The position numbers and the translations under genes were made by a program. Below, piece after piece: positions 39,183 through 49,633 of a stretch of 64,000 nucleotides of DNA (positions within the stretch are counted from its first letter, which is position 1; the number at the start of each line of letters is the position of its first letter). The stretch is from NCBI GenBank assembly GCA_040757715.1, contig JBFLWS010000001.1, forward strand, positions 1 to 64,000. Reading direction: 5' to 3'. This DNA is from CAIMFV01 sp040757715. GTDB lineage: Bacteria > Pseudomonadota > Alphaproteobacteria > Caulobacterales > Caulobacteraceae. The notes under the pieces were generated by a model. That model worked only from the letters and a program-made list of their open reading frames with translations, was not told the origin of the DNA and ran no database searches.

Positions 39183-39584
39183 CTAGACCTTCTTCACCGG
39201 CACATTGGTGATGTGGTGCGGGCCCCAGCTGAAGCTGCCGTGGCCGTTCCAGTGTTCATCCACGGTCATCACCGCTTCGAACGGCTCGACGATGGTGCCG
39301 ATGGCCGGCGGGGGGAAGGCCACCAGGGCCTCGCCCTTCAGCGAGACGACACGGTTGTACGGCGGCGCCAGACCCAGATAGTGAATCTGCCCTTGGACAC
39401 GGGTGACGGAAATCTTGCCGGCCGGCGGCGCCAGGGCCTGGGTGATTTCGCCGGCGCCATGGACGGTGCCCGTCGGGGCGTAAACCGCCGCATGCAGGTG
39501 AAAAATCGGGGCGCCGGGCTTGCCCACGTCGCCCACTTCAAGGTTGATCAAATAGAGGCCGACGGGAGCTTCAGTTGCGGTCAT
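39183..39584 (-). CDS. DUF1842 domain protein
   Basis: 133 residues from the ATG at 39584, with GGAGG six bases upstream. The DUF1842 core is recognisable: GLYLINLEVGDVGKPGAPIFHLHAAVYAPTGTVHGAGEITQAL followed by VTRVQGQIHYLGL. The family is a small beta-barrel of unknown role, seen mainly in proteobacteria and often as a single gene. It has its own strong terminator and an AT-rich upstream region (39585-39720), suggesting an independently regulated, possibly well-expressed transcript. Confidence 0.8.
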   Translation of the reverse strand: MTATEAPVGLYLINLEVGDVGKPGAPIFHLHAAVYAPTGTVHGAGEITQALAPPAGKISVTRVQGQIHYLGLAPPYNRVVSLKGEALVAFPPPAIGTIVEPFEAVMTVDEHWNGHGSFSWGPHHITNVPVKKV

Positions 39585-39761
39585 ATCATTCCTCCACACA
39601 AAATTAACCACTGCGGATTGCAGTGCGCGGGAGAAATGCACGTAAAACGGGCGGCGCCAATGGCGCAAACTCTCTTTTACCGCGTATTAACGCAGTTGTG
39701 AACGCTTTGCACGAAATTGCGAGCGGCGCGCATCAAACGCGCCGCCCTTCAGCTCAAGGAA

Positions 39762-41060
39762 TTACCGTCCGCCCTTCCAGACCACGCCGCCCTTCATGAC
39801 GAAGTCGACCTTCTGCAACACGCTCACGTCGGCGATGGGGTCGCCCGACACGGCCACGATGTCGGCGTAGTAGCCGGGCGCGATGCGGCCCACCTTGTCG
39901 CCGAGGCCCATGAGGTCGGCGCTGGAGACGGTGGCGGTGCGGATCGCCTCCATGGGGGTCATGCCGTACTTGACCATGGTGACGAACTGCTTGGCGTTCC
40001 AGCCGTGCGGATAGACCCCGCCGTCGGTGCCGAAGGCCATCTTCACCCCAGCCTTCCAGGCCTTTTCGAAATTGGCCCGTTGCAGCTTGCCGATCTGGCG
40101 CTCCTTTTCCATGGAGGCCGGTTCGATGCCGTTCTTCTCGCCCTCGGCGAGGATGAAATCATCGTTGTAGATGTCCATGGACAGATAGGTCCCATGGGCC
40201 TTGGCCAGCTTGATGCCCTCATCGTCGATGAGGCTGGCGTGCTCGATGGAATCCGCGCCAGCCTTGATGGCCGCCTTGATGCCGTCGGCGCCATGGGCGT
40301 GCACGGCCACCTTGCGGCCCCACATGTGGGCCTCCTCGACGATGGCGTTCATCTCCTCCTGGGTGAGCTGCTGACCGCCCACCGAATCGCCGTGGGAGAG
40401 CACGCCGCCGGTGGCCATGAACTTGATCAGATCCGCGCCGGCCTTGGCGTTGGCGCGCACCTTGGCGCGCAACGCCCAAGGTCCGTCAGCGACGCCAGCG
40501 CCAGCTCGATTATATTCCGGCGGCAGGATGTTCTCGTCGGCGTGACCGCCGGTGGCGCCTAGAGGCGGGCCGGACACCTGTAGTCGCGGCCCCTCAATGG
40601 CGCCTGAATCGATGGCCTTGCGCAGCGCCACGTCGGTGAAGCCGCCCGCGCCCACATTGCGCACCGTGGTGAAGCCGGCCTCCAGGGTCTTCTTGGCGTT
40701 GATCACACCGCGAATGGCTTCGTCGGGCGTTGAGACCATCAGGCCGTTCAGCCCCTCGTCGTCCGCATTGGCGGTGAGGTGGACGTGCACGTCGATAAAG
40801 CCGGGCAGCACGGTTTCGCCGCCGAGTTCGATCAGCTTAGCGTTGGCGGGAACCTGCACCTTGCCGGTGGCGCCGACAGCCTCAACCTTGCCGCCGCGGA
40901 TGATGATGATCTGATCGTTGAGCACCTGGCCCGACGCCGGGTCCACCAGATGGCCGGCGTGCACCGCCTCAACGGTCTCGGGGACCTTGGGCGCTTCGTC
41001 GGCCAGGGCCGATCCCGCCATCGCTACGCAGCTGGCGGCCGTCATCCACCACAATTTCAT
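39762..41060 (-). CDS. Secreted metal-dependent amidohydrolase
   Basis: 432 residues from the ATG at 41060 (GAGGGG upstream). Signal peptide MKLWWMTAASCVAMAGSALA, cleavage after residue 20. Amidohydrolase fold: FIDVHVHLTAN with metal ligands His92/His94, KVAVHAHGADGIKAAIKAGADSIEHASLID, and FGTDGGVYPHGWN with the catalytic Asp. This resembles Xaa-Pro/imidazolonepropionase-like and prolidase-like amidohydrolases (Sgx9260 group) that cleave peptides with hydrophobic C-termini. Periplasmic; substrate unknown. Confidence 0.9.
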   Translation of the reverse strand: MKLWWMTAASCVAMAGSALADEAPKVPETVEAVHAGHLVDPASGQVLNDQIIIIRGGKVEAVGATGKVQVPANAKLIELGGETVLPGFIDVHVHLTANADDEGLNGLMVSTPDEAIRGVINAKKTLEAGFTTVRNVGAGGFTDVALRKAIDSGAIEGPRLQVSGPPLGATGGHADENILPPEYNRAGAGVADGPWALRAKVRANAKAGADLIKFMATGGVLSHGDSVGGQQLTQEEMNAIVEEAHMWGRKVAVHAHGADGIKAAIKAGADSIEHASLIDDEGIKLAKAHGTYLSMDIYNDDFILAEGEKNGIEPASMEKERQIGKLQRANFEKAWKAGVKMAFGTDGGVYPHGWNAKQFVTMVKYGMTPMEAIRTATVSSADLMGLGDKVGRIAPGYYADIVAVSGDPIADVSVLQKVDFVMKGGVVWKGGR

Positions 41061-41214
41061 GCAACACCCCTCGGACCTGGTCCGGTTGAACAATCTCTTA
41101 TTGAGACCCCTGATCGGCGCGAAGCTCAAGAGGGGATGCGAGGGACGTGCAGGGGCGGCAGTTTTCGCTTTTCAGCGCCGCAGGCTTTCTGTATAGCCGC
41201 GCTCTCTCGCCTTC

Positions 41215-41289
<75 letters not shown>

Positions 41290-41291
41290 CC

Positions 41292-41328
41292 GGCCCCCGA
41301 GTCCCACGGACTCGGGGGCCGTCCATTT
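41292..41328 (+). terminator. Terminator after tRNA-Thr
   Basis: GGCCCCCGAGTCC and GGACTCGGGGGCC form a perfect 13-bp stem around CAC (41292-41320), followed by GTCCATTTT. It starts three bases after the encoded CCA, so it is well placed to end the tRNA transcript. Confidence 0.75.
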
Positions 41329-41414
41329 TCAGCCCCCGAAAATTGATTTGAATAGGCGCAACCTGCGCGCCCTTATGCACTCCTTACGTCGTGAGAGATG
41401 CAATCCTATCGAGT

Positions 41415-41430
41415 TCTGATCCGGATCAGA
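41415..41430. promoter_or_regulatory. Perfect 16-bp palindrome upstream of kdp
   Basis: TCTGATCCGGATCAGA is perfectly self-complementary and lies 34 bp before the first small ORF of the kdp operon. It could be an operator for a dimeric regulator (KdpE is the obvious candidate, though I cannot match a known KdpE site) or overlap the transcription start. The promoter itself is probably in the AT-richer 41338-41400 stretch. Confidence 0.4.
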
Positions 41431-41463
41431 CCTAGAGGAGACGCCTTCGTAAAGGAGGGGATC

Positions 41464-41547
41464 ATGGACGATGTGATCTATATCGGCCTGGGCGTTGGGC
41501 TCCTGGCCATCTGCGTCGGTTACGGCGTGTTGTTGAGGCGCGCCTGA
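41464..41547 (+). CDS. 27-residue single-pass membrane peptide preceding kdpF
   Basis: A short ORF, MDDVIYIGLGVGLLAIC followed by VGYGVLLRRA, with an excellent ribosome binding site (AAAGGAGGGG, four bases from the ATG). Its TGA overlaps the kdpF ATG (TGATG), so kdpF translation is probably coupled to it. An acidic N-terminus, a hydrophobic core of about 20 residues and a basic end predict one membrane helix with the C-terminus inside. Too short for standard gene callers. It resembles KdpF in size and may be an additional small subunit or regulator of the Kdp pump. Confidence 0.65.
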   Translation: MDDVIYIGLGVGLLAICVGYGVLLRRA

Positions 41548-41633
41548 TGCTGGTCGCCATTCTCTACGCCATCGGCGCAATCGGCATCGGCGCCTACATG
41601 GTCGCCGCCCTCATTCGCCCTGACAAATTCTGA
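41547..41633 (+). CDS. kdpF: Potassium-transporting ATPase small subunit KdpF
   Basis: 28 residues, MLVAILYAIGAIGIGAY then MVAALIRPDKF. The single hydrophobic helix ending in a LIRPDKF motif is the signature of KdpF (typical ...YALLRPEKF). KdpF stabilises the KdpABC complex in the inner membrane. It starts inside the preceding ORF's stop and ends 10 bp before kdpA. Confidence 0.9.
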   Translation: MLVAILYAIGAIGIGAYMVAALIRPDKF

Positions 41634-41643
41634 AGGATTTCCC

Positions 41644-43344
41644 ATGACCTGGCAGGGATGGGCCGAGATCGTCGCGACGATCGGCCTGACGCTGGCCTTG
41701 AGCTACCCGCTCGGCCTCTATCTCGCGCGCATTTGGCGCGGCGAGTCCACCTGGCTCGACCCGATCCTCAAGCCTGTGGAATGGGTGATCTACAAGATCT
41801 GCGGCGTGAACCCGAAGGAGAGCCAAGGCTGGTTGACCTACTTGCTGGCCTTCTTGGCGTTCCACGTCGTCTGTTTCCTCGGGCTCTACGCCATTCTGCG
41901 GCTGCAGCAGCAACTGCCCATGAACCCGCAGAACTTCGCCGGCATGACGCCGCACCTGGCGTTCAACACAGCCATCAGCTTCATCACCAACACCAACTGG
42001 CAGTCCTATGGCGGCGAATCGACCCTGTCGAACCTGTCGCAGATGGCTGGCTTGACGGTGCAGAACTTCTGCTCCGCCGCCGCGGGCATGGCCATCGCCG
42101 CGGTGGTGGCGCGGGCCTTCGCCGCACATCGCAGCGAGGGGCTCGGCAACTACTGGGCCGACCTGACCCGCATCACCCTCTACCTGCTGATCCCGGCCTC
42201 CATCGTCGTGGCCCTGATCTATGTGGGGATGGGCATCCCGCAGACCTGGGCCCAGAGCGTCGAGGCTCACACCCTTGAGGGCGCCAAGCAGACCATCGCC
42301 ATAGGCCCGGTGGCTAGCCAGGAAGCGATCAAGCAGCTCGGCACCAACGGCGGCGGCTTCTTCAACGTCAACTCGGCCCACCCGTTCGAGAACCCGACGC
42401 CGCTGTCGAACCTGGTCTCCATGGTGGCCATGAACGTCTTGGCCTTCGCCTGCGTTGTGGCGTTCGGTCGCGTGGTGGGCTCGCCCAAGGACGCCAAGGC
42501 CCTGTTCATCGCCATGGCCATCCTCGTGTCAGCCGCAGCGGCGGGCATCTATGTGGCCGAAGCCCAGGCCGTGCCGGCGCAACAGGCCGCGCACCTCGTG
42601 GGGAACAACATGGAAGGCAAGGAGGTCCGCTTCGGCGCCGCCGCCACCGCCGTGTTCGCCGCCATGACCACCGGCGCCTCCTGCGGGGCGGTGAACGCCA
42701 TGCATGAGAGCCTGACCCCTCTCGGCGGCGCCATCCCCCTGTTCCTGATCCAGCTGGGCGAGATCATCCCCGGCGGCGTGGGCTCGGGGCTCTACGGCAT
42801 GATCGTCATGGCCGTCTTGGCGGTGTTCGTGGCCGGACTGATGGTGGGACGCACGCCGGAGTATCTCGGCAAGAAGATCGAGGCGCGCGAAGTGCGTTTC
42901 GCCATCCTCGCCGTGGTGGTGCTGCCCTTCGTCATCCTGGGCTTCTCGGCCATCGCCTCGGTGTTGCCGTTGGCGCTGAAGAGCGTTTCGGCGCCGGGCG
43001 CGCATGGCTTCAGCGAGATCCTCTACGCCTACTCATCGGCGGCGGGGAACAACGGCTCGGCCTTCGCCGGTCTCAACGCCAATGTGGACTGGTGGGACGC
43101 CACCCTCGGCATCACCATGGCCATGGGCCGCTTCGCCTACATCGTCCCGGTGATGGCCATCGCCGGCGCCCTGGCGGTGAAGCCCAAGCTCGCCGCCACC
43201 GCCGGCACCTTGCCCACCGACAACAGCCTGTTCATCGGCCTGTTGATTGGCGTGATCCTCATCCTCGGCGGCCTGCAGTTCTTCCCGGCCCTCGCCCTCG
43301 GACCCATTGTCGAGCATTTCCAAATGCTCGCCCAGGTCCGCTGA
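41644..43344 (+). CDS. kdpA: Potassium-transporting ATPase subunit A
   Basis: 566 residues, about ten membrane segments. Potassium channel-like subunit of the Kdp pump, with four pore-loop repeats; the conserved TAISFITNTNWQSYGGE, QLGTNGGGFFNVNSAHPFENP, TGASCGAVNAM and YAYSSAAGNNGSAFAG blocks are the selectivity-loop regions. K+ binds here before energised uptake by KdpB. Length is normal (E. coli 557). Confidence 0.96.
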   Translation: MTWQGWAEIVATIGLTLALSYPLGLYLARIWRGESTWLDPILKPVEWVIYKICGVNPKESQGWLTYLLAFLAFHVVCFLGLYAILRLQQQLPMNPQNFAGMTPHLAFNTAISFITNTNWQSYGGESTLSNLSQMAGLTVQNFCSAAAGMAIAAVVARAFAAHRSEGLGNYWADLTRITLYLLIPASIVVALIYVGMGIPQTWAQSVEAHTLEGAKQTIAIGPVASQEAIKQLGTNGGGFFNVNSAHPFENPTPLSNLVSMVAMNVLAFACVVAFGRVVGSPKDAKALFIAMAILVSAAAAGIYVAEAQAVPAQQAAHLVGNNMEGKEVRFGAAATAVFAAMTTGASCGAVNAMHESLTPLGGAIPLFLIQLGEIIPGGVGSGLYGMIVMAVLAVFVAGLMVGRTPEYLGKKIEAREVRFAILAVVVLPFVILGFSAIASVLPLALKSVSAPGAHGFSEILYAYSSAAGNNGSAFAGLNANVDWWDATLGITMAMGRFAYIVPVMAIAGALAVKPKLAATAGTLPTDNSLFIGLLIGVILILGGLQFFPALALGPIVEHFQMLAQVR

Positions 43345-43369
43345 TCCTTAGCGCAAAGAGGCGACTCAC

Positions 43370-45400
<2,031 letters not shown>

Positions 45401-45410
45401 GGACACAGCC

Positions 45411-46001
45411 ATGCTGAAACACGTCCGTCCCGCCATCGCCATGTTCGTGCTGATGACCGTCATCACTGGCCTCGCCTATCCCGCCGTGGTCACCAGCCTC
45501 GCGCAGACGATGTTCCCCTTCCAGGCCAATGGCAGCCTGCTGAAGACTTCAAAAGACGAGGTGGTGGGCTCGTCGCTCATCGCCCAGGGGTTCGCCAAGC
45601 CTGAATACCTGCACCCGCGCCCCTCCGCCGCCGGCGACAAGGGCTATGACGCCTCCAACTCCTCTGGCTCCAACCTTGGGCCTCTGGACAAGAAGCTGAT
45701 CGACCGCGAGGCCGGCGACACGGCTGCCCTGCGTAAGGAGGTCGGCGACAAGGCGGTCATTCCCGCCGACGCCGTCACCACCTCAGCCTCTGGGCTCGAC
45801 CCCGACATCTCGCCGGACTACGCCCATCTGCAGGCCAAGCGCATCGCCGCTGCCCGCGGGATCGACCCGGCTCAGGTGGACCGCCTGATCAGCGAAGGCG
45901 CGCGCGGGCGTTCGCTCGCCATCTTCGGCGAACCGCGGGTCAACGTGCTGGAGCTGAACCGCGCCCTCGATTCGCGCTTTCCGGTGAAGGCGGCCCGCTA
46001 A
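45411..46001 (+). CDS. kdpC: Potassium-transporting ATPase subunit C
   Basis: 196 residues from the ATG at 45411 (GAGGACACAGCC upstream). One N-terminal membrane helix (about 8-30) and a periplasmic domain with SLIAQGFAKPEYLHPRPSAAGDKGYDASNSSGSNLGPLDKKL and TTSASGLDPDISPDYAHLQAKRIAAARG, both family hallmarks. KdpC assists K+ binding and complex assembly. About 105 bp separate it from kdpD, with a hairpin in the gap. Confidence 0.95.
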   Translation: MLKHVRPAIAMFVLMTVITGLAYPAVVTSLAQTMFPFQANGSLLKTSKDEVVGSSLIAQGFAKPEYLHPRPSAAGDKGYDASNSSGSNLGPLDKKLIDREAGDTAALRKEVGDKAVIPADAVTTSASGLDPDISPDYAHLQAKRIAAARGIDPAQVDRLISEGARGRSLAIFGEPRVNVLELNRALDSRFPVKAAR

Positions 46002-46024
46002 GACTTACGCCCACTGGATTCGGC

Positions 46025-46051
46025 CGCCCCTTGCCAAGCCAGCGAGGGGCG
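46025..46051 (+). other. Hairpin between kdpC and kdpD
   Basis: CGCCCCTTGC and GCGAGGGGCG form a stem of ten pairs (one mismatch) around CAAGCCA, 24 bp after kdpC and 56 bp before kdpD. No T run follows. It may reduce read-through or protect the kdpFABC message, giving more structural subunits than sensor. Confidence 0.4.
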
Positions 46052-46106
46052 GGCGATCTAGCGGTGAGAAGATCGCATCGTTCTTCGCGCTGGAGCTGAA
46101 CGTTAC

Positions 46107-48812
46107 GTGAGCACCGACGAACCCAAGCGTCCCGATCCTGACGCGCTCTTGGCCGCGGCCAAGAAGGCCGCTCGCGGGCGGCTGAAGGTGTTCCTGGGCA
46201 TGGCGCCTGGCGTGGGCAAGACCTACGAGATGCTCACCGCGGGCCGGCGCAAGCAGGCTGAGGGCGTGCACGTGGTGGTGGGGGTGGTGGAGACCCACGG
46301 CCGCAGCGAGACCGCGGCCCTTCTGGACGGCCTTGAGGTGATGCCGCGCCTACCCATCGAAAATCAGGGCCGACGCTATCTCGAGTTCGACATCGACGCC
46401 GCTCTCGCCATCCGACCCAAGCTGTTGCTAGTGGACGAGTTCGCCCACTCAAATGCGCCGGGCGCGCGCCATCCCAAGCGCTGGCAGGACGTGAAGGAGC
46501 TGCTCGACGCCGGCATCGACGTTTGGACCACCCTCAACATCCAGCACCTGGAAAGCCTGGTCGATGTGATCTGGAAGATCACCGGCGTGCGGGTGCGTGA
46601 GACCATCCCCGACCGCATCCTGTCGGAAGCCGACGATATCGAGCTTGTCGACCTTACCCCGGAGGAGCTGCGCGAGCGTCTGCACGCCGGCAAGGTCTAT
46701 GCGCCGGAGACCGCGGGCCAGGCGGCGGACAACTTCTTCAAGCCGGAAAACCTCACCGCCCTGCGCGAGCTGGCCCTGCGCCGCGCGGCCCAGACTGTGG
46801 ATGACCAGCTGGTGGGCGCCATGCGTCGCCAGGGCATCGAAGGACCGTGGGCGGCGGGAGAGCGCATCCTGGTGCTCATCGGCGGCGACCCCATGGCCCA
46901 TTCTCTGGTGCGGGCCGGGCGGCGCCTGGCCGACATGATGGACGCGCCCTGGATCGTCACCCACGTGGAGCGCCCCAACGCCGCGCCCCCGTCGGCGGTT
47001 TCGGCGCGCCGGGTGGCGGAAGGGCTGAAGCTGGGCGAGCAGCTCGGCGCCTCCACGATCGTGCTTACCGGCGATGATCTGCCTGACACGGTGCTGGCCT
47101 ACGCCAAGCGCAACAACGTGACCCAGATCGTCATGGGCAAGTCGGGAGAGAGCCGGTGGCGGGTGCTCACCGGCCGTTCGCTCGCCCACGCTCTCCTCAC
47201 CCAGGCCGGCGGGGCGGCGCTGCACTTCGTCACCGAGGGGGTGATGGAAGGCGCGCCGGAGCCCAAGCGGCGGCCGCGGCGGCGTCTCAACGCGGTGCGA
47301 CAGACCTTCGCCTATGTGGCCAGCGTCGGCCTGGTGGCCGTCGCCAACGCCGCAGCCTTCCTGTTCGATCGCCTGGCGGCGGGGGCCAACCTCGCCATGA
47401 TCTACCTGGCCAGTGTGCTCGCCAGCGCCTTGCTGTTCGGATTGAGGCCCGCCTTGGCGGCGGCCATGGCGGCCATCCTCACCTACAATTTCTTTTTCCT
47501 GCCGCCGCGCTTTTCCATGATCATCGGCAACCCCGCCGATGTGTTCACCTTCGTCATCTTCATCGCCGTGGCCGCGGCCACCGGCTGGCTGACCGGGCGG
47601 GTGAGGGACCAGGCCCATGTGGCCTCGGCCCGGGCGGCGGCGGTGACGGCGCTGCTGGCGGCGAGCCGGCGCCTGTCGGGTTCGGCGACGCGCGATGAGG
47701 CGGCCCAGGCCCTGGCCGAGCAGGCCTCGGCGGCGGCGGGCGGCCGGGCGGTGGTGATGTTGCCGGACAAGGACGGGCATCTGATCCAGGTGGCCGGCGC
47801 GCCGAGCCAGGCGGTCTTGTCGCCGAGCGCCCTCATGGCGGCGCAGTGGGCCTGGGACAAGGGCGAGGCGGCGGGCGCGGGCACCGGCACCTTGCCCAAG
47901 GCCGGCTGGATCTTCCGCCCCCTGGAGGGCGTGCGGGGCAGGGCGGGGGTCGCGGGCGTCGAGGCCACCGATGTCGCCACCTCCGACGAAGAGCGCCTGG
48001 TGTCGGCCCTGCTCGATCAGGGCGCGGTGACCCTGGAGCGGGCCGAGCTCGCCCACGCCACCTCGGAAAACGAGGCCCTGCGCCGCTCGGACAAGCTGCG
48101 CGCGGCCTTGCTCAACTCCATCAGTCACGACCTGCGCACTCCGCTCTCCACGGTGCTCGGCGCGGCCACCACCCTCATCGACTATGGCGAAAATCTCACC
48201 CCCGAAGTGCAGGCTGATCTTCTGATCTCCATTCGCGAGGAAGCCGAGCGGCTGAACCGCTATGTGGGCGACCTCCTGGACATGACCCGCCTCGAGGGCG
48301 GCGCCTTGCAGACCCGCGAGACCTGGACCGATGTGCGCGAAGTGCTGGAGGCCGCCATCGGTCGGGTGTCGCGCCGCCTGGAAAAGCGTAATCTGGTGCG
48401 CGACTTCCCCGCCGAGCTGTCGCAGGTGAAGGCCGATCCGGGCCTCCTCGAACAGGCGGTGGTGAACATCCTCGAAAACGCCGTGGCCTATAGCCCCGAC
48501 GGCTCGCGCATTGAGGCGGCGGTGTTCGAGGACCGCGGCAATGTGGTGCTGGCCATCGAGGACGAGGGGCCCGGCATCCCGCAGCAGGACATCGAGCGCG
48601 TGTTCGAGAAGTTCCGCCGTCTGGAGACCCCCACCGACCGCAACGGCGCCGACCGCTCCAAGGGCGCCGGGCTGGGTCTTTCCATCGCCAAGGGCTTTGT
48701 CGAGGCCATGGGCGGTCGCATCGCCGCCGTCAGCCCGATCCTTGACGGGCGCGGCACCCGCATCCTCATCAGCCTGCCCAAGCATGCCGAAACCCATCCC
48801 TTCCTGTTGTAG
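46107..48812 (+). CDS. kdpD: Sensor histidine kinase KdpD
   Basis: 901 residues from a GTG. N-terminal KdpD domain with Walker A-like GMAPGVGKT (31-38), a USP-like domain (about 250-370), four membrane helices (about 400-500; SVGLVAVANAAAFLFDRLAAG, ILTYNFFFLPPRFSM), a GAF-like region, the HisKA phospho-acceptor His674 in SISHDLRTPLSTVLGA, and a HATPase domain (NILENAVAYSPDG, DEGPGIP, GAGLGLSIAKGFVEAMGG). Senses low K+ or ionic stress and phosphorylates KdpE. Confidence 0.95.
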   Translation: MSTDEPKRPDPDALLAAAKKAARGRLKVFLGMAPGVGKTYEMLTAGRRKQAEGVHVVVGVVETHGRSETAALLDGLEVMPRLPIENQGRRYLEFDIDAALAIRPKLLLVDEFAHSNAPGARHPKRWQDVKELLDAGIDVWTTLNIQHLESLVDVIWKITGVRVRETIPDRILSEADDIELVDLTPEELRERLHAGKVYAPETAGQAADNFFKPENLTALRELALRRAAQTVDDQLVGAMRRQGIEGPWAAGERILVLIGGDPMAHSLVRAGRRLADMMDAPWIVTHVERPNAAPPSAVSARRVAEGLKLGEQLGASTIVLTGDDLPDTVLAYAKRNNVTQIVMGKSGESRWRVLTGRSLAHALLTQAGGAALHFVTEGVMEGAPEPKRRPRRRLNAVRQTFAYVASVGLVAVANAAAFLFDRLAAGANLAMIYLASVLASALLFGLRPALAAAMAAILTYNFFFLPPRFSMIIGNPADVFTFVIFIAVAAATGWLTGRVRDQAHVASARAAAVTALLAASRRLSGSATRDEAAQALAEQASAAAGGRAVVMLPDKDGHLIQVAGAPSQAVLSPSALMAAQWAWDKGEAAGAGTGTLPKAGWIFRPLEGVRGRAGVAGVEATDVATSDEERLVSALLDQGAVTLERAELAHATSENEALRRSDKLRAALLNSISHDLRTPLSTVLGAATTLIDYGENLTPEVQADLLISIREEAERLNRYVGDLLDMTRLEGGALQTRETWTDVREVLEAAIGRVSRRLEKRNLVRDFPAELSQVKADPGLLEQAVVNILENAVAYSPDGSRIEAAVFEDRGNVVLAIEDEGPGIPQQDIERVFEKFRRLETPTDRNGADRSKGAGLGLSIAKGFVEAMGGRIAAVSPILDGRGTRILISLPKHAETHPFLL

Positions 48813-48818
48813 CGCCCC

Positions 48819-49517
48819 ATGACCGCTTCCAGACCCCGCATCCTCGTCATCGACGACGAACCGCAGATCCACCGCTTCCTCGGCCCCGCCCTGGAGGCCG
48901 CCGGCTATGAGCCGGTGCGCGCCGACACTGGCGCAGAGGGCTTGAAGAAGCTGGCCGGCATGGCCCCGGACGCGGTGGTGCTCGACCTCGGCCTGCCGGA
49001 CATGGATGGCAGGCAGGCCCTGGAAAAGGCGCGGGCCTTCTTCAGCGGACCGATCCTGATCCTGTCGGCCCGCGACCGCGAAGTGGAGAAGATCGACGCC
49101 CTCGATCTCGGCGCCGACGACTATGTGGAAAAGCCGTTCGGGGTGGGCGAACTCCTGGCCCGCCTGCGGGTGGCGCTGCGTCATTCCATCACGAGGGCCG
49201 GGGCGGCGCCGGTGATCAAGGCTGGCTCCGTGGAGATCGATCTCGTCAAGCGCCTGGTGTCCAAGGGCGGCGAATCGGCGCGGCTGTCGCCCAAGGAGTA
49301 CGACCTGCTCGCCTGCCTTGCCCGGGGCGGCGGCCGGGTGCTGACGCACAAGCAGCTGCTCACCGCGGTGTGGGGCCCAGCCCACGCTGAGGACGTGCAG
49401 TACCTGCGCGTGTTCGTGGGCCAGCTGCGCCAGAAGCTGGAGGACGACCCCTCCGACCCGCGGCTCATCGTCACCGAACCCGGCGTGGGCTATCGCTTTC
49501 GGCCTGGGGAAGGGTGA
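48819..49517 (+). CDS. kdpE: Response regulator KdpE
   Basis: 232 residues: receiver domain with phospho-acceptor Asp56 (VVLDLGLPDMDG), acidic pocket DD 12-13, Lys in EKPFGVGELLARLR, and an OmpR/PhoB winged-helix C-terminus (LSPKEYDLLACLARGGGRVLTHKQLLTAVWG, YLRVFVGQLRQKLE, GVGYRF). Phospho-KdpE activates kdpFABC under K+ limitation. Six bp after kdpD. Confidence 0.95.
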   Translation: MTASRPRILVIDDEPQIHRFLGPALEAAGYEPVRADTGAEGLKKLAGMAPDAVVLDLGLPDMDGRQALEKARAFFSGPILILSARDREVEKIDALDLGADDYVEKPFGVGELLARLRVALRHSITRAGAAPVIKAGSVEIDLVKRLVSKGGESARLSPKEYDLLACLARGGGRVLTHKQLLTAVWGPAHAEDVQYLRVFVGQLRQKLEDDPSDPRLIVTEPGVGYRFRPGEG

Positions 49518-49549
49518 AACGCCCCTTGGAGCCACGCCTGCCAATATGG

Positions 49550-49570
49550 TAAATCCCAACTGGGGATTTA
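49550..49570. other. Inverted repeat after kdpE
   Basis: TAAATCCC and GGGATTTA flank AACTG, 32 bp after the kdpE stop and 63 bp before the next gene. It is AT-richer than the surroundings. Could be a weak terminator for kdpDE or an operator for the downstream gene; no long T run follows. Confidence 0.45.
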
Positions 49571-49633
49571 AGCATCATCTTTAAGGCGCGGCGGCGTTGC
49601 GCTGACGCCAAGGCGGTGCGGGGCGGGGGATTC

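Noticed and set aside
46449..49559. 1036-codon open frame on the minus strand across kdpD/kdpE
   Set aside because: It lies entirely antisense to kdpD and kdpE, whose domains are unmistakable. Its translation is rich in His/Gly/Ala/Arg with no motif, as expected for a shadow frame in GC-rich DNA.
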